Notes: generated by a model not told the origin, from the sequence alone. A stretch of DNA of 64,000 nt from Deltaproteobacteria bacterium (GCA_021778115.1 JAJYCS010000001.1:1-64000); one strand, 5' to 3'. Positions 40,545 through 50,749 are shown, numbered from the stretch's first letter. Numbers and translations are program-made.

Positions 40545-42995
40545 GTGAAGATGCTTAAGACCTGTCGCCGCTTGGCGACAATCGCCGCCGGACTGGCTTG
40601 CATGGTCCTGCTCATCGCACCTTTGGCCGGCGCCCAGGAAACCGGTGATTCCCAGATGTTCCTGGCCGGTTTCAACGCCTATCAGCAAAAGGATTACCCC
40701 GCCGCCGTCGCCCGCCTCAATGAGGTTCTGCAGAAACACCCCGATACCCCCCTGCGGGACATGACCCTGTTCTGGCTGGCCCGTTCCTACTACAAGGCCG
40801 GCAACCGTGACCAGGCAGCCCGCTATATGGCTCAGTTCAACCATGAATACCCTGACAATCCCCTGAAGAATACTGTTGACGCCGAGCTGCTCTCCCTTGC
40901 CGATCAGTACGAGAAGAACGCCGGTGGCACTCCAAAAGGGATGGGGACAGCCTCACAGACTCTTGCATCGCAACCGGCGGCCAACGAGAAGGCCCAGGCG
41001 GAAGAACAGGCGAAGCTCAAGGCCGAAGCAGCGCGGAAGGCCAGGGAGGCGGAGGTGCAGCGTCTGGCAGCGGCACAGGCGGCACAGGAAAAGGCCCAAG
41101 CGGAGAAGGCCCAAGCGGAGAAGGCCCAAGCGGAGAAGGCTGCGAAGCTCAAGGCTCAGGCGGAAGAACAGGCGAAGCTCAAGGCCGAAGCAGCGCGGAA
41201 GGCCAGGGAGGCGGAGGTGCAGCGTCTGGCAGCGGCACAGGCGGCACAGGCGGCACAGGAGAAGGCCCAGGCGGAAAAGGCTGCGAAGCTCAAGGCTCAG
41301 GCGGAAAAGGCCCCGAAGTCAAAGGTGACCCAGGCGAAGGTGGCCCCCCGGAAGAAGAACGCCGTCACTGCCCGGCGCCAGGCGCTGCGCACGAAGGCGA
41401 TCAACGACTATACGCGTATCGTGACCCGGTTTCCCGGGACTCCGGCTGCCCGGCGCGCAGCAGCGCGGCTGAAGGAACTGGGTGTGGCGGAGCCGCATGT
41501 CGCCTCACTGCCGAAGCCACATGGGGAACAGGTTGCCGAGAACGCCCAGGTCCTCTCCTTTGAGGTGGCCCAGTACGCCGCCTTCGATTTTACCCTGCAG
41601 CCCCCTAAGACAGCGGTGCAGGTGGCCCATACCACCGTCATACCGTTCGAGCTGGTAAACCGTGGCAACGGCAGTGACAGCTTCTACCTGGCCTCCGCTT
41701 TTCCCGCCGAGTACAATGCCCGTTTCGTGGCGGTGACCGCACCGGAACAGGCCCTCAACCAGACCCCCCTGCTGGCCCCGGGAGAGGGCTTCAAGGGGCG
41801 TCTCCAGCTGACCATACCGGCCTCCGCCATCGACGGGCTGCGGATCACCTATCCGGTCAGGGCCGCCTCCCGCCTCTCCGGCGACAGTTCCCAGAGCCGG
41901 GAGATCTCGCTGGTGGCCTCGGCGCCGCTCCTGCGGGCCATGGTCAAGGCGGACAGGACGGAAGCCGCGCCGGGTGAGCTGGTTACCTACCGGGTGACGC
42001 TGCTCAATCTGGGCACCCTTGCTGCCGGTGATGTCAGTCTGCGCCTCAACTACCCGCCCCAGTACGAGCCGGTCAATGCCGCCGGTTTCCGTCAGGAGAT
42101 GCAGGCGGCCCTGGTGCAGGACGGGATAGCGCTCAAGTCGGGGGAGAGCCGCGACTTTGTGGTCCGTTTCAAGGTGAAGGAGGAGGCACTGGCCCGTGAG
42201 GAGCTGGTGGTCCGGGCCGATATCCTGGACGAGCCCTTGAAGGAGATGGCCACCTTCCACGCCGCTGCCATCTCCGTCAAGCCGGTAAGTGCCGTCTCGG
42301 TGCGGCTGACCACCAAGCGGGTGGTGGTGATCCCGGGCCAGACCGTCGTCCTGCCGGTGACGGTGGTCAATAACGGTAACCAGCGTGAGCGGTTTAGCGT
42401 GGTGGCAAGCGCACCGTCCGCACAGAAGGTGACCGTGTATCAGGACCTGAACCGCGATGGCCTGCGGCAACCCGACGAACCTGCAGTGACGACGATCGGC
42501 CCCCTGGGACCCAAGGAAGAGGCTGCGCTGCTGCTGGAAGTGGCCACCAACGGTACGGTCCAGGATGGCTCCGAGGTGGGGGTCGATCTGCGTGTTGCAC
42601 CCGAATCCGACCAGGGTGCGGCAGCCGTCGCCAATGCTCGTTTGGCCTTCTCCCGGCCGGTGCTGCAGCTGGCCCTGAAAGGGCATGGCGGGCTGCTGGT
42701 GCCGGGTGAACTGCAGACCGTTGATCTGGTGGTACACAACCTGGGGTCGAATCTGGCCAAAGGGGTGCTGCTGCGGGCATCATGGCCGGCACAGCTTGAA
42801 CTGGTGGCCTCCGATCCCGCCCCAGGGACGATAGGGGGACGAAACGGCGCGGACTGGCAGCTTCATGAGCTGGGGGCCGGCGAGAAGCGGGTGGTCAAGG
42901 CATCGTTCCGGGTCAGGCCCGGCACCGGTGTCGGCACCGGTATTCAGGTAAAGAGTACCCTGTCGTATGAAGATCAGCTGGGGAACAGGTACTGA
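40545..42995 (+). CDS. Exported TPR protein with Ala/Lys/Glu-rich coiled coil and C-terminal CARDB/DUF11-like beta repeats
   Basis: Signal peptide; FLAGFNAYQQKDYPAAVARLNEVLQKHPDTPLRDM TPR; KAQAEKAQAEKAQAEK repeats; repeated Ig-like segments. GTG start 40545 or ATG 40551. Confidence 0.8.
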   Translation: MKMLKTCRRLATIAAGLACMVLLIAPLAGAQETGDSQMFLAGFNAYQQKDYPAAVARLNEVLQKHPDTPLRDMTLFWLARSYYKAGNRDQAARYMAQFNHEYPDNPLKNTVDAELLSLADQYEKNAGGTPKGMGTASQTLASQPAANEKAQAEEQAKLKAEAARKAREAEVQRLAAAQAAQEKAQAEKAQAEKAQAEKAAKLKAQAEEQAKLKAEAARKAREAEVQRLAAAQAAQAAQEKAQAEKAAKLKAQAEKAPKSKVTQAKVAPRKKNAVTARRQALRTKAINDYTRIVTRFPGTPAARRAAARLKELGVAEPHVASLPKPHGEQVAENAQVLSFEVAQYAAFDFTLQPPKTAVQVAHTTVIPFELVNRGNGSDSFYLASAFPAEYNARFVAVTAPEQALNQTPLLAPGEGFKGRLQLTIPASAIDGLRITYPVRAASRLSGDSSQSREISLVASAPLLRAMVKADRTEAAPGELVTYRVTLLNLGTLAAGDVSLRLNYPPQYEPVNAAGFRQEMQAALVQDGIALKSGESRDFVVRFKVKEEALAREELVVRADILDEPLKEMATFHAAAISVKPVSAVSVRLTTKRVVVIPGQTVVLPVTVVNNGNQRERFSVVASAPSAQKVTVYQDLNRDGLRQPDEPAVTTIGPLGPKEEAALLLEVATNGTVQDGSEVGVDLRVAPESDQGAAAVANARLAFSRPVLQLALKGHGGLLVPGELQTVDLVVHNLGSNLAKGVLLRASWPAQLELVASDPAPGTIGGRNGADWQLHELGAGEKRVVKASFRVRPGTGVGTGIQVKSTLSYEDQLGNRY
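40995..41250 (+). repeat. In-frame tandem duplication (period 162 bp) plus internal 15-bp triplicate
   Basis: 94-bp block 40995..41088 recurs at 41157..41250; GCCCAAGCGGAGAAG repeats between. Confidence 0.9.
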
Positions 42996-42996
42996 T

Positions 42997-43548
42997 ATGC
43001 GTCTTCTGATCGGCCTCCTGGCCATCTCGTTCCTGACCGCTCCCGCCTGGGGGGAAGAGCTCCTCTATCAGCCCCGTCTCCTTGCCCCGGGGGAGCAACC
43101 GGCCCCTGACGGCGTTCTCGTCAGGGTGGTCATGGTGAAGAAGGGGGATACCCTGTCGCACCTGGCCAGACGTTATGCCGGTCGGGGTTCCTACTACCCC
43201 CAGATACTGCTCTTTAACAGGATCAGAAATCCACGTCTCATCTATCCGGGTGAACGGCTGCGGGTGCCGGTGATGGCCCGTCATCGCCGCCGGACGACTG
43301 CTGCGGCCAAACGGCGCCACGGGGGAGCGCGCCCTGCACCGGCGGTGCAGGGCGATGTCACCCCCCCCCGTCAGGCGGACCCCGAACAGGCAGGCTATGC
43401 CGCCGCCCTGGCCTCCCTCAAGCGGGGCGACTGCAGCGAGGCGGTGGCGCAGTTCGACCGCTTCATCGAACGGTATCCCCAATCCCCCCTCCTGGCTGAG
43501 GCGACCCTCCATCGGGCCGACTGTTATCTGAAACTCTCTGCCCGATAG
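42997..43548 (+). CDS. LysM-domain exported protein with C-terminal TPR-like region
   Basis: VKKGDTLSHLARRYAGRGSYYPQILLFNRIRNPRLIYPGERLRVP LysM. Confidence 0.88.
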   Translation: MRLLIGLLAISFLTAPAWGEELLYQPRLLAPGEQPAPDGVLVRVVMVKKGDTLSHLARRYAGRGSYYPQILLFNRIRNPRLIYPGERLRVPVMARHRRRTTAAAKRRHGGARPAPAVQGDVTPPRQADPEQAGYAAALASLKRGDCSEAVAQFDRFIERYPQSPLLAEATLHRADCYLKLSAR

Positions 43549-43570
43549 TCTACTGCGCGCACCGCAGACG

Positions 43571-43609
43571 CGAAACGGGCGACCCGATGCACAAAGGTCG
43601 CCCGTTCGC
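43571..43609. terminator. Terminator-like hairpin between convergent genes
   Basis: CGAAACGGGCGACC ... GGTCGCCCGTTCGC followed by TTT. Confidence 0.7.
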
Positions 43610-43639
43610 TTTGCCAAAACTGCCGTCTGGAAGAGACGG

Positions 43640-44938
43640 TCAGGGCCAGCTGACCACAAACCCCCGCAGACGTCCCCCCTGGGCATCCCGGTACTGTACC
43701 AGATCGAGGCCACCCACCATGCCGCGGCGGATTTCGTACCCCTCCTTGATGAGGGAGGAGGTCGCCCGCATGGTGGTGGCACCGGCAAGTTCCTTCAGCA
43801 CGGCGGCGTAGAAGCTGTCCTGGATGCCGGCGCCGCTGCGGTCGATCACCTGCAGCGCCTGTATGGCGCCGTCTTTCCCCCTGAATACCCGAAATTCGTT
43901 GGCTACGCCCTGATAGCGCGCCCAGCCGGGGTTCTCCTTGCCGTATGCCGGGTCGAGGCCCGAGCGGGGGATGAACGACGGAAGGGCCTTGGGGCGTCCG
44001 CTGCCGTGGGAGGGGAAGGGTCCCGGACCGGCGGCTGCGGTGGTCGTCGGGGGCTGCCGTACGCCGGCTGGGACCGTTGCCGGGGGCGGCCGTTCGATGG
44101 TCACGGGCGGTACGGGGCGTGGACGCTGCTGGATCCAGGTGATGGCAACCACCAGGGCCACCATGGCGAGGGAGAGCCAGAGTGCGGGACGGCGGAGGGA
44201 GCGGCCCTGGCCGGATACCGGCGCAGGGAACGGCGGTTCCTGCTGCAGCTCCCGGATGTCCGGTGCTTCCTCCTCCGCCGGCAGGCGGGCGGGCTGCGGT
44301 CTGAGCTCCTCCGCGGTATGGTCGAGGTGCCGGCTGAAGGCCGAGATGATGGCCCGGTTCGGGCGGCCTGGGCGTTCGTAGGTGCCCGGTGCGGGGACCG
44401 TCTCGTCAGTCGGGCTGTTCAGGCCGGCCAGACCGGGGGGGATGGACGGGGCCACCGTGGCGCGGGGTGGCCCGTCAACGGTCTCGGGCGGCGCCTGGAT
44501 CTGGGGTGGCGCCCCCTCTGGCAGGGAGGGCTGCTGCAGCGCCGGTATGACGCTGGGCGGCTGGCCGTTGTCGGAAGGCGCCGGTGCAGGGGCGAGGAGG
44601 AGGGCGGTCACTGCCTGTTCCAGGTGTTCGTCGGCCAGGGTTGGATCGAGGATGGCCGCAAAACGGGCCGTTAGTTCGGGGTCCAGATGTTCCGCTGGGG
44701 AGATCAGGGCGAAGCGGGCCTTGCGTCTGCCCAGGCGCGATCTCAAATGTTTGAGCAGGATGTCGGCGGAAAGTCCGGAGAGGTGGTTCTGGATGATGAT
44801 CAGCTCAGGTTTCAGCCGTTCCAGCTCCTCGATGCCACGGTGGATCTCGCCCACCACCACCGGCTGGTCCCCGGGGACCGGGAGCCGCTCGAACAGGGCG
44901 GCGATGCGAGGAATATCGGTGATGACCAGCGTGATCAT
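43640..44938 (-). CDS. Membrane protein with N-terminal degenerate receiver-like domain and C-terminal extracytoplasmic domain
   Basis: MITLVITDIPRIAALFERL... PELIIIQNHLSGLSADILLKHLRSR (REC-like, no Asp), TM segment LWLSLAMVALVVAITWI, Pro-rich linkers. Confidence 0.7.
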   Translation of the reverse strand: MITLVITDIPRIAALFERLPVPGDQPVVVGEIHRGIEELERLKPELIIIQNHLSGLSADILLKHLRSRLGRRKARFALISPAEHLDPELTARFAAILDPTLADEHLEQAVTALLLAPAPAPSDNGQPPSVIPALQQPSLPEGAPPQIQAPPETVDGPPRATVAPSIPPGLAGLNSPTDETVPAPGTYERPGRPNRAIISAFSRHLDHTAEELRPQPARLPAEEEAPDIRELQQEPPFPAPVSGQGRSLRRPALWLSLAMVALVVAITWIQQRPRPVPPVTIERPPPATVPAGVRQPPTTTAAAGPGPFPSHGSGRPKALPSFIPRSGLDPAYGKENPGWARYQGVANEFRVFRGKDGAIQALQVIDRSGAGIQDSFYAAVLKELAGATTMRATSSLIKEGYEIRRGMVGGLDLVQYRDAQGGRLRGFVVSWP

Positions 44939-45081
44939 GGTGGCTCCGGTGGGTGAAGGCTGGCCTATCTTACGGGAAGGGGGCGTAACAGGCAACAGGG
45001 AATCGCGCCCCGTTTCCCTTGCCTTTCCTGCGGTGAATCGGGTAATCTCGGCCAGTACTTAAGGATTGCGAGGAACCGGCT

Positions 45082-46482
45082 ATGCTGTCTCCCCTCATCA
45101 TCGAACAGCTGCGGGCCATTGTGGGCCCGGAGAATATCGCCACCGACAGGCAGGATCTGATCTGTTACGGCTATGACGCCACCCAGATGGAGTTTCTGCC
45201 CGATGCGGTGGTCCATCCGGCCAACCCGCAGGAGGTGGCCGAGGTCTTGAAGCTGGCCAATGCCAAGCGTTTCCCGGTCTTCCCCCGCGGCGCCGGCAGC
45301 GGTTTCACCGGCGGCGCTCTGCCCAAGGCCGGCGGCGTGGTGCTGGTCACCACCCGGATGAACCGGATCCTGCGGATCGACACGGAAAATCTGATCGCCG
45401 AGGTGGAACCGGGAGTGGTGACCGAGGAGTTTCAGATCGCCGTGGAGAAGCTGGGGCTGTTCTACCCCCCTGATCCGGCCTCGCTCAAGTTTTCCACCCT
45501 GGGGGGGAACGTGGCCGAAAACGCCGGCGGTCCGCGCTGCGTGAAGTACGGGGTGACCCGCGACTTCGTGATGGGGCTGGAGGTGGTACTGCCCTCCGGC
45601 GCGATCATCCGCACCGGCACTGAGACCTACAAGGCGGTGGTGGGCTACGATCTCACCCGCCTTTTGTGCGGCAGCGAGGGGACCCTGGGGGTGATCACCA
45701 AGATCATCTTTAAGCTCCTGCCCTTGCCCGAGGCAAAAAAGACCATGCTGACCATCTTCGATTCCATCGATGGCGCGGCCAAGGCGGTCTCCACCATTAT
45801 CGGCAACAAGATCATCCCCACCACCCTGGAATTCATGGACTACGCCACCCTGCAGTGCGTGGAAAAGCGTTTCAGTCTGGGAATCCCGCCGGAAGGGCGG
45901 GCGGTGCTCTTGATCGAGGTGGATGGCGATCGTGAGCTGATCGAGAAACAGGCCGTCCGCATACAGGAACTGATTGCGCCGTTGGGGCTGGTGCAGTGCA
46001 CGGTGGCCAGGGACAATGCCGAGTCCGAGGCGCTGTGGCGGGTGCGGCGGCTGGTGTCCCCCTCGCTGCGGGACGTCAATCCGACCAAATTCAACGAGGA
46101 TATCGTGGTGCCCCGCAGCAAGGTGCCGGAGGTGATCCGGCGCATCGAACGTATCCAGCAGAATTACGCCATCCCGATCGTCAACTTTGGTCATGCCGGA
46201 GACGGCAACATCCATGTCAACGTGATGATCGACAAGGAGATTCCCGGCCAGGAGGAGAAGGCCCACGAGGCGATCAAGGAGATCTTTCAGGCCGCCCTCG
46301 ATCTGTACGGCACCATGTCGGGCGAACATGGGGTGGGGCTGGCCAAGCAGCCGTACATTGAGTTGGAACTGAATCCGGCCCAGATCGCCGCCATGCAGGC
46401 GATCAAGCTGGCGCTGGACCCCAACAATATCCTGAACCCCGGCAAAATCTTCCCCTGGAAGGAGCAGACCCATGCAGCATGA
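45082..46482 (+). CDS. glcD: FAD-linked oxidase, GlcD / lactate dehydrogenase type
   Basis: VFPRGAGSGFTGGALPKAGGVVLVTTRMN; GDGNIHVN; C-terminal NPGKIF. Confidence 0.93.
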   Translation: MLSPLIIEQLRAIVGPENIATDRQDLICYGYDATQMEFLPDAVVHPANPQEVAEVLKLANAKRFPVFPRGAGSGFTGGALPKAGGVVLVTTRMNRILRIDTENLIAEVEPGVVTEEFQIAVEKLGLFYPPDPASLKFSTLGGNVAENAGGPRCVKYGVTRDFVMGLEVVLPSGAIIRTGTETYKAVVGYDLTRLLCGSEGTLGVITKIIFKLLPLPEAKKTMLTIFDSIDGAAKAVSTIIGNKIIPTTLEFMDYATLQCVEKRFSLGIPPEGRAVLLIEVDGDRELIEKQAVRIQELIAPLGLVQCTVARDNAESEALWRVRRLVSPSLRDVNPTKFNEDIVVPRSKVPEVIRRIERIQQNYAIPIVNFGHAGDGNIHVNVMIDKEIPGQEEKAHEAIKEIFQAALDLYGTMSGEHGVGLAKQPYIELELNPAQIAAMQAIKLALDPNNILNPGKIFPWKEQTHAA

Positions 46483-46738
46483 TGAGGCAAAGGAACGTCA
46501 GGAGGCATCGCTGCTGGGACGCCTGTTTTCTCTGGAGGCGGCGCTGCTGCTGATGGGGATCGCCTCCCTGGTCTACGGCCTGGTAACCACCAACTCCATG
46601 AATATCTTCTTCGGTCTGGTGATCGTCCCCGGCGTCTTCGTGCTGAATAGGGTGAAGAAGAAGGACTGGAAGGCCCACTGGGCGGCCTTGGAAGAGGCAC
46701 AGCGTAGGGAACAGGAGCGCAGGCGCGATGGCCGCTGA
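46472..46738 (+). CDS. Small membrane protein of unknown function
   Basis: 88 aa, two hydrophobic segments, overlaps both neighbours in an operon-like arrangement. Confidence 0.75.
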   Translation: MQHDEAKERQEASLLGRLFSLEAALLLMGIASLVYGLVTTNSMNIFFGLVIVPGVFVLNRVKKKDWKAHWAALEEAQRREQERRRDGR

Positions 46739-47315
46739 GCCGTGTATCATCCTGGCTTCCGCCTCTCCCCGCCGAGCCGAACTGCTGGCGCTGGCCGGGA
46801 TTCCGTTCAGGGTGGCCCCGGCCGATATCCCGGAGGAGCCGCTGCCCGGCGAGGAGGCGATCCCCCATGCCCTGCGTCTGGCCGAGGGAAAGGCCCGGAC
46901 CGCGGCCGGGCGGGAGCAGGCGGGGCGGTTTTTCATCGGCGCCGATACCATTGTGGCGCTGGATGGCGGGATCATGGGGAAACCGAAGGACGGCGATGAC
47001 GCCTGCCGGATGCTGGCCTCCCTCTCGGGGCGCAGTCACGAGGTGGTCACCGCCTATTGCGTGCTGGACCGTCTGGAGGATGTCGCCATCTGCCGGGTGG
47101 TGCGAACGGTGGTGCAGTTTGCCGTACTCAGGGCGGAGGAGATCGAACGGTACGTGGCCAGCGGCTGCCCGCTGGACAAGGCTGGCGCCTACGCCATTCA
47201 GGGAGGGGCGGCCCACTTCGTGCGGGAGATCCGCGGATCCTATACCAATGTGGTGGGGCTGCCCACCTGTGAACTGTACGAAACCTTGCAGCAGCTGGGG
47301 GCGCTCACACCATGA
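46728..47315 (+). CDS. maf: Maf-family nucleotide pyrophosphatase
   Basis: IILASASPRRAELLALAGI; GADTIVALDG; GSYTNVVGLP. Confidence 0.95.
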   Translation: MAAEPCIILASASPRRAELLALAGIPFRVAPADIPEEPLPGEEAIPHALRLAEGKARTAAGREQAGRFFIGADTIVALDGGIMGKPKDGDDACRMLASLSGRSHEVVTAYCVLDRLEDVAICRVVRTVVQFAVLRAEEIERYVASGCPLDKAGAYAIQGGAAHFVREIRGSYTNVVGLPTCELYETLQQLGALTP

Positions 47316-47998
47316 CGGCCATTGCCGAACATCTGGACGCTGTCCGGCAGCGTATCGGGCAGGCCGCCGAGCTGGCCGGCCGTGACCCGGCCTCCGTCCG
47401 GCTGGTGGCGGTCTCCAAGACCAGGCCGGCCCAGGATGTTGAGGCCGCCTTCCAGGCTGGTCAGCAGCTGTTCGGCGAAAATTACGTCCAGGAGTTGGCG
47501 GCCAAGTCGGCAGCTGTCAGATCGCCGGTCGAATGGCATTTCATCGGCCATCTGCAGAGCAACAAAGTGAAGTACCTGGCCGGTCTGGTCAGCCTGATCC
47601 ATTCTGTTGACCGGCTCTCGCTGGCGGCAGAGATCAGCCGGCAGTGGGGAGAGCTTGGCGGTTGCTGCGACCTGCTGGTGCAGGTAAATGTCGCCCAGGA
47701 GGCCACCAAATCGGGCACCAGCACTGAGGAGGCGCTGGCCCTGGTCCGGCAGGTGGCGCAGCTTCCCCATCTGCGGGTGCGGGGGTTGATGACCATGCCC
47801 CCCTTTTTTGATGATCCGGAAGGGGCGCGTCCTTTTTTTCGCGGATTGCGCCTGCTGGCAGAGCAGATAAGGGCCGCCGCAATTCCGGGGGTGACCATGG
47901 ACGAGCTTTCCATGGGGATGTCTGGTGATTTCGAGGTGGCCATCGCGGAGGGGGCCACCCTGGTGCGGGTGGGGACGGCGATCTTTGGTGAGCGTTAA
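47312..47998 (+). CDS. yggS: YggS/ProSC-family PLP homeostasis protein
   Basis: [61 protein letters not shown]. Confidence 0.95.
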   Translation: MTAIAEHLDAVRQRIGQAAELAGRDPASVRLVAVSKTRPAQDVEAAFQAGQQLFGENYVQELAAKSAAVRSPVEWHFIGHLQSNKVKYLAGLVSLIHSVDRLSLAAEISRQWGELGGCCDLLVQVNVAQEATKSGTSTEEALALVRQVAQLPHLRVRGLMTMPPFFDDPEGARPFFRGLRLLAEQIRAAAIPGVTMDELSMGMSGDFEVAIAEGATLVRVGTAIFGER

Positions 47999-48555
47999 CG
48001 ACCTGCGTCGCTGTAGCCGCAGGTCACCAGTTCCAGGCTGCCGTCGTCGGGGCAGAACAGCAGCCCGTGAATCGGCACGTCGTTCGGCAGGAGCGGATTG
48101 GTACGCAGGATGCCCACTACCCGTTCCACGTTTTCCCGCGGGTGGGAAAAGGCCCCGACCCATTGGGCCAGGTCCGGTATCAGCCGGTTGATCTCCTGGG
48201 CGGCCACGCCCCGTGCCAGCATCTTGGCCCGCAGACTTTCGCCATCAACGCTGGACATGCCGCAGTCCTTGTGGCCGATGACAATCACCTCCTCAACCCC
48301 CAGCTCATAGATCGCCACCACCAGACTGCGGATTACCCCCCCCTGATGGGGGTCGACGATGGTATTGCCGGCGTTCTTGATGATCTTGGCGTCGCCCCGG
48401 GTGATCCCCATGGCCGGCTCAAGGAAATCCACCAGCCTTGTATCCATGCAGGTGAAGATGGCCAACTGCCGCCGGGGGGACTTGGAGAGGGGCGGAAAGG
48501 CGTTGGGGCGGGTAAAGGTGATGTTGTGGCGCAGAATCTCGTCAAGCAGGGTCAT
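47995..48555 (-). CDS. Beta-class carbonic anhydrase-like protein
   Basis: IFTCMDTRLVDFLEPAMG; VIGHKDCGM. Confidence 0.9.
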   Translation of the reverse strand: MTLLDEILRHNITFTRPNAFPPLSKSPRRQLAIFTCMDTRLVDFLEPAMGITRGDAKIIKNAGNTIVDPHQGGVIRSLVVAIYELGVEEVIVIGHKDCGMSSVDGESLRAKMLARGVAAQEINRLIPDLAQWVGAFSHPRENVERVVGILRTNPLLPNDVPIHGLLFCPDDGSLELVTCGYSDAGR

Positions 48556-49330
48556 GGTCCGGCTCCTCCGGCACAGCTGGGGTGGACCCGTCCACTCGGG
48601 GGGACGGGCGCTGCAGGTCCTCAACGATTTTGAGCACGAAACGCTGGGCCGTCTCCATGGCCCGTGGCAGGTCCCAGCGGGCGAGGTCACGGTCTTCCAC
48701 GAGATTGCTGATGCCACGTATCTCCAGGCAGGGGATGCCGTAGCGCAGGGCCACCAGGGCCACCGCCGCGCCTTCCATGTTTTCGCAGATCGCCTGGTAC
48801 CGCTGCGCCAGCTCCAGGCCGCGGGACAGGGCGCCGCTGCAGGTCGAGACGGTCAGAAAAGAGCCCCGTGCCAGGCGGACGCCGTGGTTTGCAGCCAGCT
48901 GCATCGCCTTCTCAGCCCCATGGCGCGACAGGGGGATGCGGTTGAAATACTGACGTCCCCTCCGGGTGACCAGCGGCAGCCCCATGGCCTTCAGGTCCAG
49001 CCAGCCGGACGGCGTGGCCACCCCTTCATCGGCGAACAGTTCGTCGCTGGCCACGGCCAGGTCGCCCACCGCAAGGCCGCTGCCGGGGTAGGCGCCGCCG
49101 CAGCCGGTCACGATGACCAGCCCCGGACGGTGTCGCTCCAGCAGGGCGGCGGCGGCAGCAGCGGCATTGGCCTTCCCCACGCCGCCGGCGCAGCAGATCA
49201 GCCGGGTCTCCCCCAAAAAACCCTCGATGGTGGGGAATACCCCCTGCCCGCCGGTGCAGCCCCCCTCCAGGGAATGCGACAGTATCTCCAGCTCGCGGGG
49301 AACGGCCGCCATGACCAGGGTCGGTTTCAC
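48542..49330 (-). CDS. mqnB: Futalosine hydrolase-like nucleosidase
   Basis: MAAVPRELEIL; GCGGAYPGSGLAVGDLAVASDE; CENMEGAAVALVALRYGIPCLEIRGISNLVEDRD. Confidence 0.87.
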   Translation of the reverse strand: MKPTLVMAAVPRELEILSHSLEGGCTGGQGVFPTIEGFLGETRLICCAGGVGKANAAAAAAALLERHRPGLVIVTGCGGAYPGSGLAVGDLAVASDELFADEGVATPSGWLDLKAMGLPLVTRRGRQYFNRIPLSRHGAEKAMQLAANHGVRLARGSFLTVSTCSGALSRGLELAQRYQAICENMEGAAVALVALRYGIPCLEIRGISNLVEDRDLARWDLPRAMETAQRFVLKIVEDLQRPSPRVDGSTPAVPEEPDHDPA

Positions 49331-50148
49331 GGCTGCACGGTGCCGGCTGTCTGCCGGTCATCTCGCCGGTCCAGTTCCACTGCGGCGTAGGCCGAGTGGT
49401 TATGGATCGACTCGAAGTTCTCCGCCTCCACTGAAAACCAGGTGACCTGTTCCAACGCCGCCAGCCGCAGGTAGGCCTCCCGCACCATATCTTCGACAAA
49501 GCGGGGGTTCAGGTAGGCCTGCTCGGTGACCTGCTTCTCATCGGCCCGCTTGAGCAGGGCGTAAAGAGGGCTGCTGCCACACTGTTCCATCAGCTCCACC
49601 AGGTCTTCGATCCAGAGAAAATCGCGATACCGCACCTTGACGGTCATGATGCTGCGCTGGTTGTGGGCGCCGAAGCGAGAGAGTTCCTTGCTGCAGGGGC
49701 AGAGGGAGGTGACCGGCACCTTCACCTCCAGCACGAAGTCCAGGTGGTCGCCAGCCAGAGAGGCGTCAAAGGCGCAGGGGTACTCCATCAGGCTCCGGGC
49801 CTTGGAGACCGGCGCCGCCTTGTCGATGAAGTACGGGAACTCCACCCGCAGATGGGCGGTGGCGGCCCCGAGCCGCTGACGCATCTCCTGCAGGATCTCC
49901 TCCAGCCGGTCCAGGGCGATCTGTTCCCGATGCCGGTTCAGGATCTCCACGAAGCGGCTCATGTGGGTCCCCTTGAACTGATGCGGCAGGTCCACGTACA
50001 TATCCACCCGTGCCACGGTGTGCTGCAGTGTATGCCGCTTATCCTGGACCACGATCGGGTAGGAGATGTTCTTTACCCCCACCTTGCGGATTGGGATCCG
50101 GCGGTGGTCGCGGCTCTGCTGTAGATCAGGCATGGTCTGCGGCTGCAT
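49327..50148 (-). CDS. folE2: GTP cyclohydrolase FolE2 (type IB)
   Basis: [45 protein letters not shown]. Confidence 0.95.
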   Translation of the reverse strand: MQPQTMPDLQQSRDHRRIPIRKVGVKNISYPIVVQDKRHTLQHTVARVDMYVDLPHQFKGTHMSRFVEILNRHREQIALDRLEEILQEMRQRLGAATAHLRVEFPYFIDKAAPVSKARSLMEYPCAFDASLAGDHLDFVLEVKVPVTSLCPCSKELSRFGAHNQRSIMTVKVRYRDFLWIEDLVELMEQCGSSPLYALLKRADEKQVTEQAYLNPRFVEDMVREAYLRLAALEQVTWFSVEAENFESIHNHSAYAAVELDRRDDRQTAGTVQP

Positions 50149-50749
50149 GGCGCTCATCCTCCTCAACTGCCCTCCTGACCTCCGCCCAGACCCCGTCACG
50201 CCCCTCCCGGGAGAGGGCGGAGAAGTGCAGCAGCAGCGCACGGTCCATCTGCAACCGGCCGGCGATGGCGGCGGTTTGCCGGGCCAGCTCATTTTTGGTG
50301 ACCTTGTCGCATTTGGTCAGTACGATGATCGGCTGGCGGCCGTAGGTATGCAGCCAGGCCAACATCTGCAGGTCGTCATCCGAGGGTATGCGGCGGATAT
50401 CCAGTATCAGCACCACGGCCTGCAGGGTATCCCGTCCCGACAGGTAGCGTTCCATCATCGGTCCCCACTGGCGCTTCACCTCCAGCGGCACCCGGGCGTA
50501 GCCGTAACCCGGCAGGTCTACCAGATTGAGGGCCATATCGTCGCCAGTGACCTGAAAGAAGTTGATGAGCTGGGTACGGCCGGGGGTTGCGCTGGTCCTG
50601 ACCAGCCCTTTGCGTTCCACCAGCACGTTGATCAGGGAGGATTTGCCCACATTCGACCGGCCGGCAAAGGCGACCTCTGGCAGCGAGGGCGGAGGGTAAT
50701 CGGCCGGTTTAACGGCGCTTTTTATGAAGGTTGTACTCTTGATCCGCAT
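50126..50749 (-). CDS. engB: Ribosome biogenesis GTP-binding protein EngB/YsxC
   Basis: [40 protein letters not shown]. Confidence 0.96.
   Translation of the reverse strand: MRIKSTTFIKSAVKPADYPPPSLPEVAFAGRSNVGKSSLINVLVERKGLVRTSATPGRTQLINFFQVTGDDMALNLVDLPGYGYARVPLEVKRQWGPMMERYLSGRDTLQAVVLILDIRRIPSDDDLQMLAWLHTYGRQPIIVLTKCDKVTKNELARQTAAIAGRLQMDRALLLHFSALSREGRDGVWAEVRRAVEEDERHAAADHA

Noticed and set aside
40995-41330. Tandem repeats considered as CRISPR or a VNTR in noncoding DNA
   Set aside because: Repeats are in frame within a long coding sequence and encode Ala/Lys/Glu heptad-like helix; no spacer architecture.
44965-46473. 502-aa minus-strand ORF opposite glcD
   Set aside because: Shadow ORF; composition biased, no recognisable domain.
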